Of a DNA stretch of 64,000 nt, positions 37,915-49,291 are shown in pieces. The translations under genes were made by a program, and so were the position numbers. Under the pieces are notes generated by a model. That model saw nothing but the letters and a program-made list of their open reading frames with translations, did no database searches and was not told where the DNA came from. Source of the DNA: Aestuariirhabdus sp. (GTDB lineage Bacteria; Pseudomonadota; Gammaproteobacteria; Pseudomonadales; Aestuariirhabdaceae); NCBI GenBank assembly GCA_030622755.1, contig JAUXFT010000004.1:1-64000 (forward strand), read 5' to 3'. Every line of letters begins with the position of its first letter. Position 1 is the stretch's first letter.

Positions 37915-39192
37915 ATGAACCCTCAGGAAAATCCAAATGTAGCAATCATTGGATTGGGCTATGTCGGCCTGCCCCTTGCCGTTGCATTTGGAAAAGTCCT
38001 TAACTGCACCGGGTTTGATATTAACCAACAGCGTATCAATGAGCTCATGGACGGCCAGGACAGTACCCTGGAAATCACCCCCGAAGAGCTATCAAGCGTC
38101 CAACAATTGACCTTCACCTCAGATACGCAGCAACTTAAACACTGCAATATTTATATCATTACCGTCCCCACCCCTATCGATCAAAGCAAACGCCCGGATC
38201 TAACCCCGCTGATTAAGGCATCCGAACTGGTCGGCTCCGTCATTAACCGGGGCGATATTGTTATCTATGAATCCACCGTTTACCCCGGCTGCACAGAAGA
38301 AGTCTGCCTGCCTGTTGTCGAACAACAATCAGGGCTGGTATTCAATCAGGACTTTTTTGCCGGTTACAGCCCCGAGCGTATCAATCCCGGCGACAAGGAA
38401 CACCGGGTCACCAATATCGTCAAGGTCACTTCAGGCTCCACCGAAGAAATATCTCTGGCCGTCGATGCGCTGTATAAAAAAATCGTCACAGTCGGCACTC
38501 ACCGGGCCAGCAGTATTAAAGTAGCCGAGGCATCCAAGGTCATTGAGAACACCCAGCGAGATGTTAATATCGCCTTGATTAATGAGTTGGCGACAATCTT
38601 TGATCGACTGGACATCAGTACCGAAGATGTTCTTGCCGCCGCCGGCACTAAATGGAATTTCCTGCCATTCAAACCCGGCCTTGTGGGCGGGCACTGCATT
38701 GGTGTCGACCCCTATTATCTTGTCCATAAAGCCGAACTGGCCGGCTATCACCCCGAAATTATTTCTGCCAGCCGCCGAATTAATGACAACATGGGCACCA
38801 ATGTTGCCGCACGCGTTATGCACTTAATGACCCAGAGTCGTCTGCATATCGTTGACTCACGGATTCTGGTGCTAGGCCTGGCTTTCAAGGAGGATTGCCC
38901 GGATTTACGCAATACCCGGGTACTCGACATCATTGATGAACTGGTAAGCTCGAACGCCATTGTCGATGTCTACGACCCCTGGGTTTCCCGAGATGAGGCA
39001 AAGAAGCTATGCGGCATCGACTTGATCGACCAGCTAACACCCGCCTCCTATGACGCCATTATTGTCGCCGTTGCACACAGTGAATTTAAGGCTATGTCGG
39101 CAAGCTATATTCGCAGCTTAACTCGAGATGGCGGTATTATCTTTGACATTAAATACATACTGCCCCAGCAAGACGTGGATGGCAGGCTTTAA
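37915..39192 (+). CDS. UDP-sugar (GlcNAc/Glc-type) dehydrogenase, TviB/WbpO-like
   Basis: VAIIGLGYVGLPLAVAFGK, LVGGHCIGVDPYYL; ATG at 37915 preferred over the TTG at 37879. Confidence 0.92.
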   Translation: MNPQENPNVAIIGLGYVGLPLAVAFGKVLNCTGFDINQQRINELMDGQDSTLEITPEELSSVQQLTFTSDTQQLKHCNIYIITVPTPIDQSKRPDLTPLIKASELVGSVINRGDIVIYESTVYPGCTEEVCLPVVEQQSGLVFNQDFFAGYSPERINPGDKEHRVTNIVKVTSGSTEEISLAVDALYKKIVTVGTHRASSIKVAEASKVIENTQRDVNIALINELATIFDRLDISTEDVLAAAGTKWNFLPFKPGLVGGHCIGVDPYYLVHKAELAGYHPEIISASRRINDNMGTNVAARVMHLMTQSRLHIVDSRILVLGLAFKEDCPDLRNTRVLDIIDELVSSNAIVDVYDPWVSRDEAKKLCGIDLIDQLTPASYDAIIVAVAHSEFKAMSASYIRSLTRDGGIIFDIKYILPQQDVDGRL

Positions 39193-39238
39193 TTTAACCC
39201 TGGGCCATAACAATTAAATTTTTTGAAGAGCGCTACTC

Positions 39239-40246
39239 ATGAATATACTGGTTACCGGCACCGCAGGATTTATCGGCGCAGCACTTGCCAGCAAACTCCT
39301 TCAACGGGGCGACACTGTTTTTGGCCTGGATAATTTTAACGACTACTATGATGTTCAACTCAAAAAAGATCGCATCCGCAAGCTGACCCAGCACGACAAT
39401 TTCATTAATTTCAATATGGACCTGCAAGACCGCCAGGGAGTGGAAAAAATATTTTCTGAACACGGACCAAGCCATGTGGTGAATCTCGCCGCCCAGGCAG
39501 GCGTTCGCTACTCGCTGGAAAACCCCCAAGCCTACATCGATTCTAATATCACCGGCTTCATGAACATACTGGAATGCTGCAGGAGCTATCCTGTTGAGCA
39601 TCTGGTTTATGCCTCCAGCAGCTCAGTCTACGGCGCCAACACCAATATGCCATTTTCCGTCCACAACAATGTTGATCACCCCGTTAGCCTCTATGCCACC
39701 AGTAAAAAAACCAATGAGTTAATGGCTCATACTTACAGCCACCTGTTCAACATCCCAACCACCGGACTGCGTTTTTTTACCGTGTACGGCCCTTGGGGGC
39801 GACCCGACATGGCGCCTTTTATCTTCACAAAAAAAATACTCGCCGGTGAGCCCATCGACATTTTTAACTATGGCAACCACCGCAGGGACTTTACCTATAT
39901 TGATGATATTGTTGAGGGCGTGATACGCACCTTAGACCATACCGCACAAGGCAATGCTCACTGGGACGGCATGAACCCGGACCCATCAAGCTCAGCATCA
40001 CCCTATAAATTGTACAATATCGGTAGCAACAACCCGGTTGAGTTATTACACTTTATTGAAACACTGGAGAATTGTCTGGGTAAAAAAGCAGAGAAAAATC
40101 TACTGCCAATACAGCCTGGCGACGTGCCTGACACCTATGCCGATGTCACTTCCCTAATCAAGGATGTCGATTATAAACCTGGCACATCGATTGAAAAGGG
40201 CATTGAAATGTTCGTCAACTGGTATAAAGAATACTATCGAGTATAA
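39239..40246 (+). CDS. NAD-dependent epimerase (UDP-glucuronate 4-epimerase-like)
   Basis: [36 protein letters not shown]. Confidence 0.92.
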   Translation: MNILVTGTAGFIGAALASKLLQRGDTVFGLDNFNDYYDVQLKKDRIRKLTQHDNFINFNMDLQDRQGVEKIFSEHGPSHVVNLAAQAGVRYSLENPQAYIDSNITGFMNILECCRSYPVEHLVYASSSSVYGANTNMPFSVHNNVDHPVSLYATSKKTNELMAHTYSHLFNIPTTGLRFFTVYGPWGRPDMAPFIFTKKILAGEPIDIFNYGNHRRDFTYIDDIVEGVIRTLDHTAQGNAHWDGMNPDPSSSASPYKLYNIGSNNPVELLHFIETLENCLGKKAEKNLLPIQPGDVPDTYADVTSLIKDVDYKPGTSIEKGIEMFVNWYKEYYRV

Positions 40247-40250
40247 AAAA

Positions 40251-41603
40251 CTAAGCCTCGACCAGAGCTAATAATTCCTCTGTACGCTGGCGCATCAATG
40301 ATTCATTATTTTTTGTTTCTACATTCAGGCGAATGACCGGCTCGGTATTCGACATCCTCAGGTTAAAACGCCAGTCGTCGAAGTTCATACTTAGACCATC
40401 TGTACGATCCACCTCATTAGCTTCAGCGGTATACGCCGCCTCAACCCGCTCAATAACCGCCTGGGGATCAACAACCTTGCGATTAATCTCACCGCTGCAG
40501 GGAAAAGCGATCATTCTCTCCTTGACCAGAGCCGACAGACTCAAGCCTCTCAAAGAAATTAGCTGAGCCACCAGCAGCCAGGGGATCATGCCACTATCAC
40601 AATAGGCGAAATCCCTGAAATAATGGTGCGCGCTCATTTCACCGCCATAAATAGCATTTTCCAGTCGCATACGCTCCTTGATAAATGCATGCCCGGTCTT
40701 ACTCTGAACAGCCTCGCCGCCATTACTTTCGACAATATCGATAGTGTTCCAGGTCAAGCGCGGATCGTGAACAATTTTCTGCCCAGGGTGGTCACGCAAA
40801 AACGCCTCGGCCAACAGACCAACCACATAATACCCTTCAATAAACTGGCCGCTCTCATCAAAGAAGAAGCAGCGATCAAAATCACCGTCCCAGGCAATAC
40901 CAAGATCAGCACCATGTTCCTGCACCGCATTGATCGTCACTGTTCGATTTTCTGGCAACAAGGGGTTGGGGACACCGTGGGGGAAATTACCGTCAGGGTT
41001 ATGATGTAATTTAATAAATTCAAAGGGCAAACTGGACGCTATACGATCAATCACATCACCCGCACCACCATTACCCGCGTTGACAACAATTTTCAGCGGC
41101 TTGAGCCTGGGTACATCAACATAGGAGAGCAAGTGATCGATGTAGGCCTCGGTAATATCCAGCTGAAAATATTCACCTCGCTTATCCGCATCAGTAAAAT
41201 TATTCTCTTCAGCGAGTCGCTGGATATCAAACAAACCGGTATCACCACTAATCGGCCTGGCACCTTCACGAACAAATTTCATGCCATTATAATCTTTCGG
41301 ATTATGGCTCGCAGTGACCGCGATACCGCCATCGACATCGGCATGAAAGGCCGCAAAGTAAATTTCCTCGGTGCCACATTGACCAATATCGTAAACATCA
41401 ACGCCCGCATCCATCAAACCATTGGTCAGCGCCTGCTTGATCTCTACACTGGTTAAACGAATATCATGACCTACGGCGATTTTTGCCGGCTTTACCACTG
41501 CCGCATAGGCACGACCTATACGGTAAGCAATATCAGCATTGAGCTCATCGGGAACACGACCGCGCACATCGTAAGCTTTAAAACAACTCAGGGTATCTGG
41601 CAT
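40251..41603 (-). CDS. Phosphomannomutase/phosphoglucomutase
   Basis: [43 protein letters not shown]. Confidence 0.94.
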   Translation of the reverse strand: MPDTLSCFKAYDVRGRVPDELNADIAYRIGRAYAAVVKPAKIAVGHDIRLTSVEIKQALTNGLMDAGVDVYDIGQCGTEEIYFAAFHADVDGGIAVTASHNPKDYNGMKFVREGARPISGDTGLFDIQRLAEENNFTDADKRGEYFQLDITEAYIDHLLSYVDVPRLKPLKIVVNAGNGGAGDVIDRIASSLPFEFIKLHHNPDGNFPHGVPNPLLPENRTVTINAVQEHGADLGIAWDGDFDRCFFFDESGQFIEGYYVVGLLAEAFLRDHPGQKIVHDPRLTWNTIDIVESNGGEAVQSKTGHAFIKERMRLENAIYGGEMSAHHYFRDFAYCDSGMIPWLLVAQLISLRGLSLSALVKERMIAFPCSGEINRKVVDPQAVIERVEAAYTAEANEVDRTDGLSMNFDDWRFNLRMSNTEPVIRLNVETKNNESLMRQRTEELLALVEA

Positions 41604-41612
41604 AAATCTCTA

Positions 41613-42443
41613 CTAATTAATATGTTGATAAACATTTTCGTAAACGTAATTGGTCGCTTCAACAAAACCATCGACACTACCGCAGTCAAAACGCTTGCCT
41701 TTAAATTTATACGCCATAACACAGCCATTTTTAGCCTGGGTTAACAAGGCATCTGTTAACTGAATCTCACCGCCTTTACCGGCTGGAGTATCACGCAGGA
41801 TATCGAAGATATCCGGGGTTAAAATATAGCGGCCAATAATAGCGAGATTAGATGGCGCGTCTTCAGGAGAAGGTTTTTCCACCATGTCATCAACGCGGTA
41901 CAAATCTTCTTTCAAGGCTTCGCCGGCAATAACACCATATTTATGTGTTTGATCGGCAGGCACTTCCTGAATGGCGACAATGCTACAGCGAAACTGTTTA
42001 TACAGCTTAACCATTTGCTCCATCACACCCTCTGTATCATTGATACACAAGTCATCGGAAAGCACTACACCAAAGGGCTCGTTACCGATCAGGGTTTCAC
42101 CGGTCAGGATGGCATGCCCAAGGCCCTTCATTTCACGCTGGCGAGTCATGGTAAATCTCGCCTTGTCCAACACCTCACGAATGCTGGTCAAATATTCTTC
42201 CTTCGCTGTACCGGCAATCTGGTTTTCAAGCTCGTAGCTAATATCAAAATGATCCGTTATCGCACGCTTGCCGCGTCCGGTCACAAAAGCCATTTGGTTC
42301 ATGCCGGCTTGAATAGCTTCCTCTACCCCGTATTGCACCAATGGCTTGTTCACCACCGGCAACATTTCCTTGGGCATGGATTTGGTCGCTGGAAGAAATC
42401 GGGTGCCGTAACCGGCCACGGGGAATAAACATTTCTCAATCAT
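41613..42443 (-). CDS. galU: UTP-glucose-1-phosphate uridylyltransferase
   Basis: CLFPVAGYGTRFLPATKSMPKEMLPVVNKPLVQYGVEEA. Confidence 0.96.
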   Translation of the reverse strand: MIEKCLFPVAGYGTRFLPATKSMPKEMLPVVNKPLVQYGVEEAIQAGMNQMAFVTGRGKRAITDHFDISYELENQIAGTAKEEYLTSIREVLDKARFTMTRQREMKGLGHAILTGETLIGNEPFGVVLSDDLCINDTEGVMEQMVKLYKQFRCSIVAIQEVPADQTHKYGVIAGEALKEDLYRVDDMVEKPSPEDAPSNLAIIGRYILTPDIFDILRDTPAGKGGEIQLTDALLTQAKNGCVMAYKFKGKRFDCGSVDGFVEATNYVYENVYQHIN

Positions 42444-42473
42444 TTTCTTTCCACTTTTAGTTATAGTTAATGC

Positions 42474-43889
42474 TCAACTGCTACGACCGTAGACATCCTC
42501 AAAACGAACAATATCGTCCTCGCCAAGGTAGCTTCCACTTTGCACTTCGATCAACACCAGCGGTATAGCGCCAGGATTAGCCAGGCGGTGCTTGGTCCCC
42601 AGGGAAATATAGGTCGACTGGTCTTCCGTCAGAATAAACACCTCTTCCCCACGAGTTACTTCGGCGGTACCACTCACTACAATCCAATGCTCGGCACGAT
42701 GATGATGCATTTGCAGGGACAAACGCTGACCCGGATTAACGATAATTCTTTTCACCTGAAAACGATCGGCAGTCACCAGTGACTCATAAGAACCCCAGGG
42801 GCGATACACCTGGGTGTGGGCACTGATTTCATCGCGCTGCGTTGCTTTCAAGTGAGAAACAATGGCTTTGATATCCTGCACCCGATCCTTCTCAGCCACC
42901 AACACCGCATCTGCTGTTTCTACCACCACTAAATTGTTAACGCCTAATGCGGCCACCAGACGAGAACTACTGTGAATATAACTGTCACCTGAATCGTGCA
43001 ATATGACGTCGCCGGCCACCACATTACCACCCTCGTCTTTTTCACCAATTTCCCACAGAGTGGACCAGGCACCGATATCACTCCAACCGCAGGACAGCGG
43101 CACGACCACACCTTTATCGGTCTTTTCCATCACCGCATAATCGATAGAATCACTGGGGCAGGCTGTAAATGCTTGTTTATCGAGACGGATAAAATCCAGA
43201 TCTTTTTCCGCTGCTTTATAGGCCTCGCTTACCGCCGCCAGTATCTCCGGGGCAAACGCTTGCAGCTCATCGAGAAAGGCCTGCCCCGACATCAAAAACA
43301 TGCCGCTATTCCACAGGTAATTCCCGTCCTGGATATAGCCCTCAGCCACAGCCTGTACCGGCTTCTCCACAAATTCGGCGATAGTGTAGCTGCCGCCACC
43401 GATATCTTGCTGATCTCTGCGTATATAACCGTAACCGGTTTCAGGCGCCGTGGGCACAATACCAAAAGTCACCAGCTTGCCGGCCTTAGCCTGGGCAAGC
43501 CCCACCGTCACCGCGCGGGCAAAAGCATCAGCATCCTGAATGATATGATCGGCCGGCATCACCAGCATTGATGCATCGCTCTCCACCCCCACCACACGCA
43601 TCGCTGCCACGGCGAGAGCAGGTGCTGTGTTTCTTCCTATCGGCTCAAGAATAATTGCATCGGGGCTAACATCCAGCTTACGCAGCTCTTCCGCCACCAT
43701 AAACCGGTGCTCATCATTACAAACAATAATCGGCCTGGCACAGCCTTCAATGGCCTCAGCCCGCTTTACTGTTTCCGCTAACAGGCTTAAATCGCTGGTC
43801 AGTGGCAGGAATTGTTTGGGGTAGAGCTCTCGAGAAAGCGGCCACAGGCGACTGCCAACGCCACCGCATAAAAGAACCGGGACTAACAT
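42474..43889 (-). CDS. Mannose-1-phosphate guanylyltransferase/mannose-6-phosphate isomerase
   Basis: VLLCGGVGSRLWPLSRELYPKQFLPL; C-terminal cupin RPWGSYESL, LSLQMHHHRAEHWIVVSGTAEV. Confidence 0.95.
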   Translation of the reverse strand: MLVPVLLCGGVGSRLWPLSRELYPKQFLPLTSDLSLLAETVKRAEAIEGCARPIIVCNDEHRFMVAEELRKLDVSPDAIILEPIGRNTAPALAVAAMRVVGVESDASMLVMPADHIIQDADAFARAVTVGLAQAKAGKLVTFGIVPTAPETGYGYIRRDQQDIGGGSYTIAEFVEKPVQAVAEGYIQDGNYLWNSGMFLMSGQAFLDELQAFAPEILAAVSEAYKAAEKDLDFIRLDKQAFTACPSDSIDYAVMEKTDKGVVVPLSCGWSDIGAWSTLWEIGEKDEGGNVVAGDVILHDSGDSYIHSSSRLVAALGVNNLVVVETADAVLVAEKDRVQDIKAIVSHLKATQRDEISAHTQVYRPWGSYESLVTADRFQVKRIIVNPGQRLSLQMHHHRAEHWIVVSGTAEVTRGEEVFILTEDQSTYISLGTKHRLANPGAIPLVLIEVQSGSYLGEDDIVRFEDVYGRSS

Positions 43890-44246
43890 ACTGTAATTCC
43901 TAAATAGTTAATGCTCAATAACACCCCCGCTAAACCATTGCCGTCATATTTGGGGGACAACAGATCCACTGATCGGGCTGCAAACAGCAATGCGGTCAAA
44001 AAATGCACAAATATTACCGACCAACTATTGCTTATTATTATTTATTACAAGTGTTCAATCCTATCGCAAGCACAGAAATATTCCCAGTGCTATCAACACC
44101 TTAAAATAGGCAATTATTCACTTATTAATCAACATCCTCTCCACATGGCTATAGACATGCTGCCACGATGAATTACAATTGCAGCTTGTTTATTACTGTC
44201 CCCAAGCTGGCGCACCTAAATACCCACTAACCGGAAGCCTCGTCTT

Positions 44247-44771
44247 ATGCCGTTCAAAAACCAGAGCTCTTTCAGTAAAGAAGAATTAATTGCCTGTGGT
44301 CGTGGTGACCTGTTTGGCCCGGGTAACGCCCAGCTACCCTCCGACAAAATGTTAATGATCGACCGTATTACCACCATTAACTCCGACGGTGGCAGCAACG
44401 GTAAGGGACAGGTGATTGCCGAGCTGGATATTAACCCGGATTTATGGTTTTTTGACTGCCATTTCAAGGGTGATCCGGTAATGCCTGGCTGTCTCGGCCT
44501 CGATGCAATGTGGCAACTGGTGGGATTTTACCTGGGCTGGCGCGGTAATCCGGGGCGCGGACGCGCGCTGGGTGCCGGCGAAATTAAATTCACCGGCCAG
44601 GTTTTACCCGGGGCCAGCAAAGTCGTCTACCAGCTGGATTTTAAGCGGGTGATTGAACGCAAGTTGGTCATGGGCATCGCCAACGGCACCCTCGCCGTTG
44701 ACGGCAAGGTCATCTATACCGCTGCCGACCTGAGGGTCGGTCTGTTTAAACCAGAAAATATGGATTTTTAG
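44247..44771 (+). CDS. fabA: 3-hydroxydecanoyl-ACP dehydratase/isomerase
   Basis: [29 protein letters not shown]. Confidence 0.97.
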   Translation: MPFKNQSSFSKEELIACGRGDLFGPGNAQLPSDKMLMIDRITTINSDGGSNGKGQVIAELDINPDLWFFDCHFKGDPVMPGCLGLDAMWQLVGFYLGWRGNPGRGRALGAGEIKFTGQVLPGASKVVYQLDFKRVIERKLVMGIANGTLAVDGKVIYTAADLRVGLFKPENMDF

Positions 44772-44799
44772 GCGCAAGCCCTGAATTACGAGGAATACC

Positions 44800-46017
44800 A
44801 TGAAACGAGTAGTGATCACCGGCCTTGGCATTGTTTCCTGCATCGGCACTGACATCGACCAGGTACTGACGTCCCTGAAAGAAGGGAAGTCGGGCCTGCG
44901 CTTTCAGGAAACCTATAAAGAAATGGGCTTTCGCAGTCATGTCGCCGGCACCATAGATATTGACTTCAAGGAGCACATAGAACGCAAGCAATTGCGATTT
45001 ATGGGCGATGCGGCCGCCTACGCTTATATTTCAATGCAGCAATGCGTGGCAGATTCAGGCCTAAGCGAAGAACAGGTTTCAAATCCTCGCACCGGTCTTA
45101 TTGCCGGCTCCGGCGGTGCATCTTCCGCCAATCTGGTAGAAGCGGCGGATATTCTCAGGGAAAAAGGCCTGAAACGAATAGGCCCCTATCGAGTGACCCA
45201 AACCATGGGCAGCACTGTCTCAGCCTGCGTGGCCACCCCCTTCAAAATCAAGGGCATTAATTACTCTATCTCTTCTGCCTGCGCGACCAGCGCCCATTGC
45301 ATCGGTAGCGCCATGGAGCAAATCCAGCTGGGTAAGCAGGATGTTGTCTTTGCCGGTGGCGGCGAGGAAGAACACTGGTCCCTGAGCTCGATCTTTGACG
45401 CCATGGGCGCGTTGTCCACCAAATACAATGACACCCCGGAACAGGCCTCACGCGCCTACGATGCCAATCGGGATGGTTTTGTTATCTCCGGCGGTGGCGG
45501 CATGATAGTGGTTGAAGAACTGGAACATGCCAAAGCCAGGGGCGCTAAAATCTACGCTGAACTGGTTGGCTATGGCGCCACCTCAGACGGCTATGACATG
45601 GTTGCCCCCAGTGGTGAAGGGGCTGTTCGCTGCATGAAACAAGCCATGGCTACGGTGGAAGGTGATATCGACTATATCAACTCCCACGGCACCTCAACAC
45701 CCGCGGGCGACATCCAGGAACTCAAGGCTATCAAGGAAACCTTTGGCGATAACAGCCCGATGATTAGCTCAACAAAATCCCTGAGCGGTCACTCACTTGG
45801 CGCAACCGGTGTGCAAGAGGCTATTTACAGCATGCTGATGATGAAGCACAACTTCGTTTGCGCCTCGGCCAATATCGAGACGCTGGACCCGGCAGCCGAA
45901 GGCCTGAACATTGTTCGCCAGCGCAAGGACGATGTCACCATCAACCGCGCCATGTCGAATAGTTTCGGTTTTGGTGGTACCAATGCCAGCCTGATATTCC
46001 AAAAATATCAGGATTAG
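44800..46017 (+). CDS. fabB: Beta-ketoacyl-ACP synthase I
   Basis: [38 protein letters not shown]. Confidence 0.97.
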   Translation: MKRVVITGLGIVSCIGTDIDQVLTSLKEGKSGLRFQETYKEMGFRSHVAGTIDIDFKEHIERKQLRFMGDAAAYAYISMQQCVADSGLSEEQVSNPRTGLIAGSGGASSANLVEAADILREKGLKRIGPYRVTQTMGSTVSACVATPFKIKGINYSISSACATSAHCIGSAMEQIQLGKQDVVFAGGGEEEHWSLSSIFDAMGALSTKYNDTPEQASRAYDANRDGFVISGGGGMIVVEELEHAKARGAKIYAELVGYGATSDGYDMVAPSGEGAVRCMKQAMATVEGDIDYINSHGTSTPAGDIQELKAIKETFGDNSPMISSTKSLSGHSLGATGVQEAIYSMLMMKHNFVCASANIETLDPAAEGLNIVRQRKDDVTINRAMSNSFGFGGTNASLIFQKYQD

Positions 46018-46023
46018 GCTTTT

Positions 46024-47232
46024 TCACCCCAATAACCTATCAAACAGCAACACCTCAACCGGCTCACCTTTCTCAAAGGTGAGCCCGGGAGGAATCACCA
46101 CCAGGCAATTAGCCCAACTGGTAGAAGCCAGTACCCCTGAACTCTGATTGCTGTAACGCAGCACTTCCCTGCCCGTCGCTGTTTCCACCACCCTGGCCCG
46201 CACATATTCCTGGCGACTGCCGGCACGCCGGCAATCAAATCCCGCCGCCACCGTCATCGAACCGTTTTCAACATCCCGCTGGCCTGCGCAGGCCAGCAAA
46301 TAGGGACGCGCTACCAGGCAAAAGGTAACAAACACTGAGGCAGGGTTACCCGGCAAGCCAAAAAACGGCACCTCACCTACAAGCCCAAACGCCAGCGGTT
46401 TACCCGGCTTGATGTTGAGCTTCCACAGTGCCAGTGAGCCCAGTGACTCGACGGCGGGCTTAACATGGTCCTCCTCCCCCACCGACACACCCCCCGAGGA
46501 AATCAGCACATCAACCTCCGCTGATAGATCTTGCAGCTGCTGCCGGGTACTGTCGAAACTGTCCGGAATAATCCCGCCATCCACCACATCGCAACCCAGT
46601 CGTGTTAACAGCGCGGCCAGCATAAAGCGATTGGAATTGTAAATCTGGCCATCGGATAGCGGCTGCCCCGGCTCAACCAATTCACTGCCTGTGGACACCA
46701 CCCCCACTTTCAGGCGGCGGTATACCGGCACCTCGAGCGCACCTATGGAAGCCAGTAAACCGATATCCTGGGGTTGCAACTGCCGACCCCGGCTCAAGAC
46801 CAGCGCTCCAGCGGCAATATCCTGGCCGCGCAGACGAATATGCTGTCCGGGCTTACACGCATCATCAACAATACGCAGTTGATCGCCTTCTCGCCGGGTA
46901 TTCTCCTGCATCACTACGGTATCAGCACCCGCAGGGACAGGCGCCCCGGTAAATATTCTCGCCACCGTATTCGGTGTCAATACAGTGCCTGCCGCGCCCG
47001 CTACAATGCGCTGACTGATGGGCAGCAGCGTATTATCGTTGGCATCCTGATGGCGCAGTGCATAGCCGTCCATCGCACTGTTATCACAGGGCGGGACGTC
47101 AATCGATGACCGTTGATCCGCCGCCAGCACGCGCCCCAAACCATCGGCCAAGCGCACGATTTCCGTCGCCCGCACTGGCTTGGCGGCGGCCAGTATGACA
47201 TCGAGGGCTTGCTCAATTGGCATCAGCGCCAT
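46024..47232 (-). CDS. moeA: Molybdopterin molybdotransferase
   Basis: DNSAMDGYAL, STGSELVEPGQPLSDGQIYNSN, GLPGNPASV. Confidence 0.95.
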   Translation of the reverse strand: MALMPIEQALDVILAAAKPVRATEIVRLADGLGRVLAADQRSSIDVPPCDNSAMDGYALRHQDANDNTLLPISQRIVAGAAGTVLTPNTVARIFTGAPVPAGADTVVMQENTRREGDQLRIVDDACKPGQHIRLRGQDIAAGALVLSRGRQLQPQDIGLLASIGALEVPVYRRLKVGVVSTGSELVEPGQPLSDGQIYNSNRFMLAALLTRLGCDVVDGGIIPDSFDSTRQQLQDLSAEVDVLISSGGVSVGEEDHVKPAVESLGSLALWKLNIKPGKPLAFGLVGEVPFFGLPGNPASVFVTFCLVARPYLLACAGQRDVENGSMTVAAGFDCRRAGSRQEYVRARVVETATGREVLRYSNQSSGVLASTSWANCLVVIPPGLTFEKGEPVEVLLFDRLLG

Positions 47233-47234
47233 AC

Positions 47235-47771
47235 TTAATCGCCCTGTTGTCCAGCACGGGTTTTCAGCACCCCGACAAAATTACAGGGCCGACAACTACT
47301 GTCCAGTTGCTCGCGAATGATTTTGCCCCAGGCCGTTTCACAGGCGCCGGTTGACCCCGGCATACAAAACATCAGGGTCTCATTGGCCAGCCCCGCGATT
47401 GCCCGCGATTGCACTGTTGAGGTGCCAATTTCCTGGTAAGACAACTGCCTGAACAGCTCACCAAAACCCTCCACTGTTTTATCAAACAGCACGCTGACGG
47501 CTTCCGGCGTGGAATCGCGACCACTAAAACCGGTACCGCCGGTAATTAAAACGACCTGCACCGCAGGGTCGGCAATCCACCGGGACACGGTGGCACGAAT
47601 ACGGTAGATATCGTCGATCACTATTTGCTTATCGGCAAGCTGATGGCTATCGGCTTGCAACGCCTGCACCAGGAACTGCCCCGAGGTGTCATTTTCTTCA
47701 GTGCGTGTATCTGATACTGTCAATACGGCAATTTGCAAGAACTGTCGCTCAGCAAAGACTGCTTTGCTCAT
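47235..47771 (-). CDS. moaB: Molybdenum cofactor biosynthesis protein B
   Basis: AVLTVSDTRTEENDTSG, LITGGTGFSGRDSTPEAV. Confidence 0.94.
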   Translation of the reverse strand: MSKAVFAERQFLQIAVLTVSDTRTEENDTSGQFLVQALQADSHQLADKQIVIDDIYRIRATVSRWIADPAVQVVLITGGTGFSGRDSTPEAVSVLFDKTVEGFGELFRQLSYQEIGTSTVQSRAIAGLANETLMFCMPGSTGACETAWGKIIREQLDSSCRPCNFVGVLKTRAGQQGD

Positions 47772-48615
47772 TTACTTCTCCTTCAAAAACTTGTTGAACT
47801 ACTGCGCCAATAGAGGATCGCCAGGGCAACTGCCTGACGCCAAAGGTACTGCGGATCTTATCGCAATTGAGCAGCGGCCGGGGCCATTCGACATCCCGTT
47901 CGGTAGCAATATCCAGGCTCAGTTTCAACGCCTCCACATCGAGATACTGTGAAGCAACCGCCAAACTGGTTTCCGCAAACTGGTAACTGCTGATCGGATC
48001 AGAACTACTATAGTGATAAGTACCCCAGCAATCAGCCCCGCAGCTTAACTGATCAATAATCGCTGACACCACCCGAGCCAGATCCCCAGCCCAGGTAGGA
48101 CTGCACTGACCACCGGTTGAACGCTCCACCACCCCACCGCGACGAAAATCCGCCAACAAACGGGTCAACAGGTTACTGCCTACAGCACTGTAAAGTGGCG
48201 CGGTGCGTAAAATAAGGTGTGAAGGCGCACTGCGCACCAACTCCTCCATGCGCCAAAGCATGGCACCAGCCCGACTGGCGGGCGTTGCCGGATCCTCTTC
48301 TCGATGACGGCCACCATCGAGACCATCAAACACCTGGCTACCTGATAGCTGAAGAATGGGTAAGCCCCTGCGCGCACAAACCTTAACCAGGAGCGCCAGC
48401 GTTTCCAGAATGGCGTCATCAAAACGGATAAGGCTTTCAAGCCCCATAGCTGTCACCACCATGCCGGCCGCCGAGGTCGATAACAGCTGCTCCAATTGAG
48501 GCTCGGCCTGGCATTGATCAGCTGCCGCCACCGCATAGCGACGCTCACGGCGATCAAACTGGGCACCCAGCGCATCGACAAGCTGGAGGCTGGAGGAAAT
48601 AACCAGTATTTTCAC
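47749..48615 (-). CDS. dTDP-4-dehydrorhamnose reductase-like sugar nucleotide-binding protein
   Basis: LPILQLSGSQVFDG, LILRTAPLYS, GTYHYSSSDPISSYQFAE; RmlD-like fold features. Confidence 0.75.
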   Translation of the reverse strand: MKILVISSSLQLVDALGAQFDRRERRYAVAAADQCQAEPQLEQLLSTSAAGMVVTAMGLESLIRFDDAILETLALLVKVCARRGLPILQLSGSQVFDGLDGGRHREEDPATPASRAGAMLWRMEELVRSAPSHLILRTAPLYSAVGSNLLTRLLADFRRGGVVERSTGGQCSPTWAGDLARVVSAIIDQLSCGADCWGTYHYSSSDPISSYQFAETSLAVASQYLDVEALKLSLDIATERDVEWPRPLLNCDKIRSTFGVRQLPWRSSIGAVVQQVFEGEVNEQSSLC

Positions 48616-48626
48616 AGTAGGCTTAT

Positions 48627-49133
48627 TTAGAAAGGAATATCGTCATCAAAATCACCCGGATTGGCTGTCGGAGCGACCGGTGCTTGCGGTGGCTGGGCCT
48701 GGGGCGCTGGAGCGGCCGGTGCTTGCTGGGCCTGCTGCGGCGGCTGGTGTTGTCCCTGTCCCTGATCCTGATAACCACCCTGCTGACCACGGCTATCGAG
48801 CATCTGCATTTCACTGGCAACAATTTCGGTCGAGTAGCGATCCTGCCCGGTATTGGTATCCTGCCATTTGCGGGTGCGCAACGAGCCTTCAATATACACC
48901 TTGGAGCCTTTGCTTAAATATTGACCAGCAATCTCAGCCAGGCGGTTAAAGAAAACCACCCGATGCCACTCTGTGCGCTCCTGTTGCTGGCCGCTCTGCT
49001 TATCTTTCCAGCTCTCCGAAGTCGCCACCGTGATGTTAGTGACGGCATTGCCATTGGGCATTGCACGCTGCTCCGGGTCATTACCCAAATTGCCAATTAA
49101 AATTACTTTATTAATGCCTCGCGCCATGACCCG
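48627..49133 (-). CDS. ssb: Single-stranded DNA-binding protein
   Basis: [36 protein letters not shown]-terminal DFDDDIPF; internal Met (MARGINKV, about 49127-49130) likely true start within ORF to 49178. Confidence 0.95.
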   Translation of the reverse strand, partial: RVMARGINKVILIGNLGNDPEQRAMPNGNAVTNITVATSESWKDKQSGQQQERTEWHRVVFFNRLAEIAGQYLSKGSKVYIEGSLRTRKWQDTNTGQDRYSTEIVASEMQMLDSRGQQGGYQDQGQGQHQPPQQAQQAPAAPAPQAQPPQAPVAPTANPGDFDDDIPF

Positions 49134-49291
49134 TCTCGCTGTATTTAATGAAATATCTGATGCTGGAACTATACCCAATCCACTGCGGCTATACCATACA
49201 TAGCGCGGGCATCTTTCAATAAATCAACTTTAGTTTTGCCTAGTACCAGCCAAGCGTTTTATAATGATCGGTTTGCAGCAGTGGATTCAAT

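Noticed and set aside
49134-49291. Possible LexA/SOS box in the ssb-uvrA gap
   Set aside because: Looked for CTGT-N8-ACAG; only poor partial matches seen, so not called.
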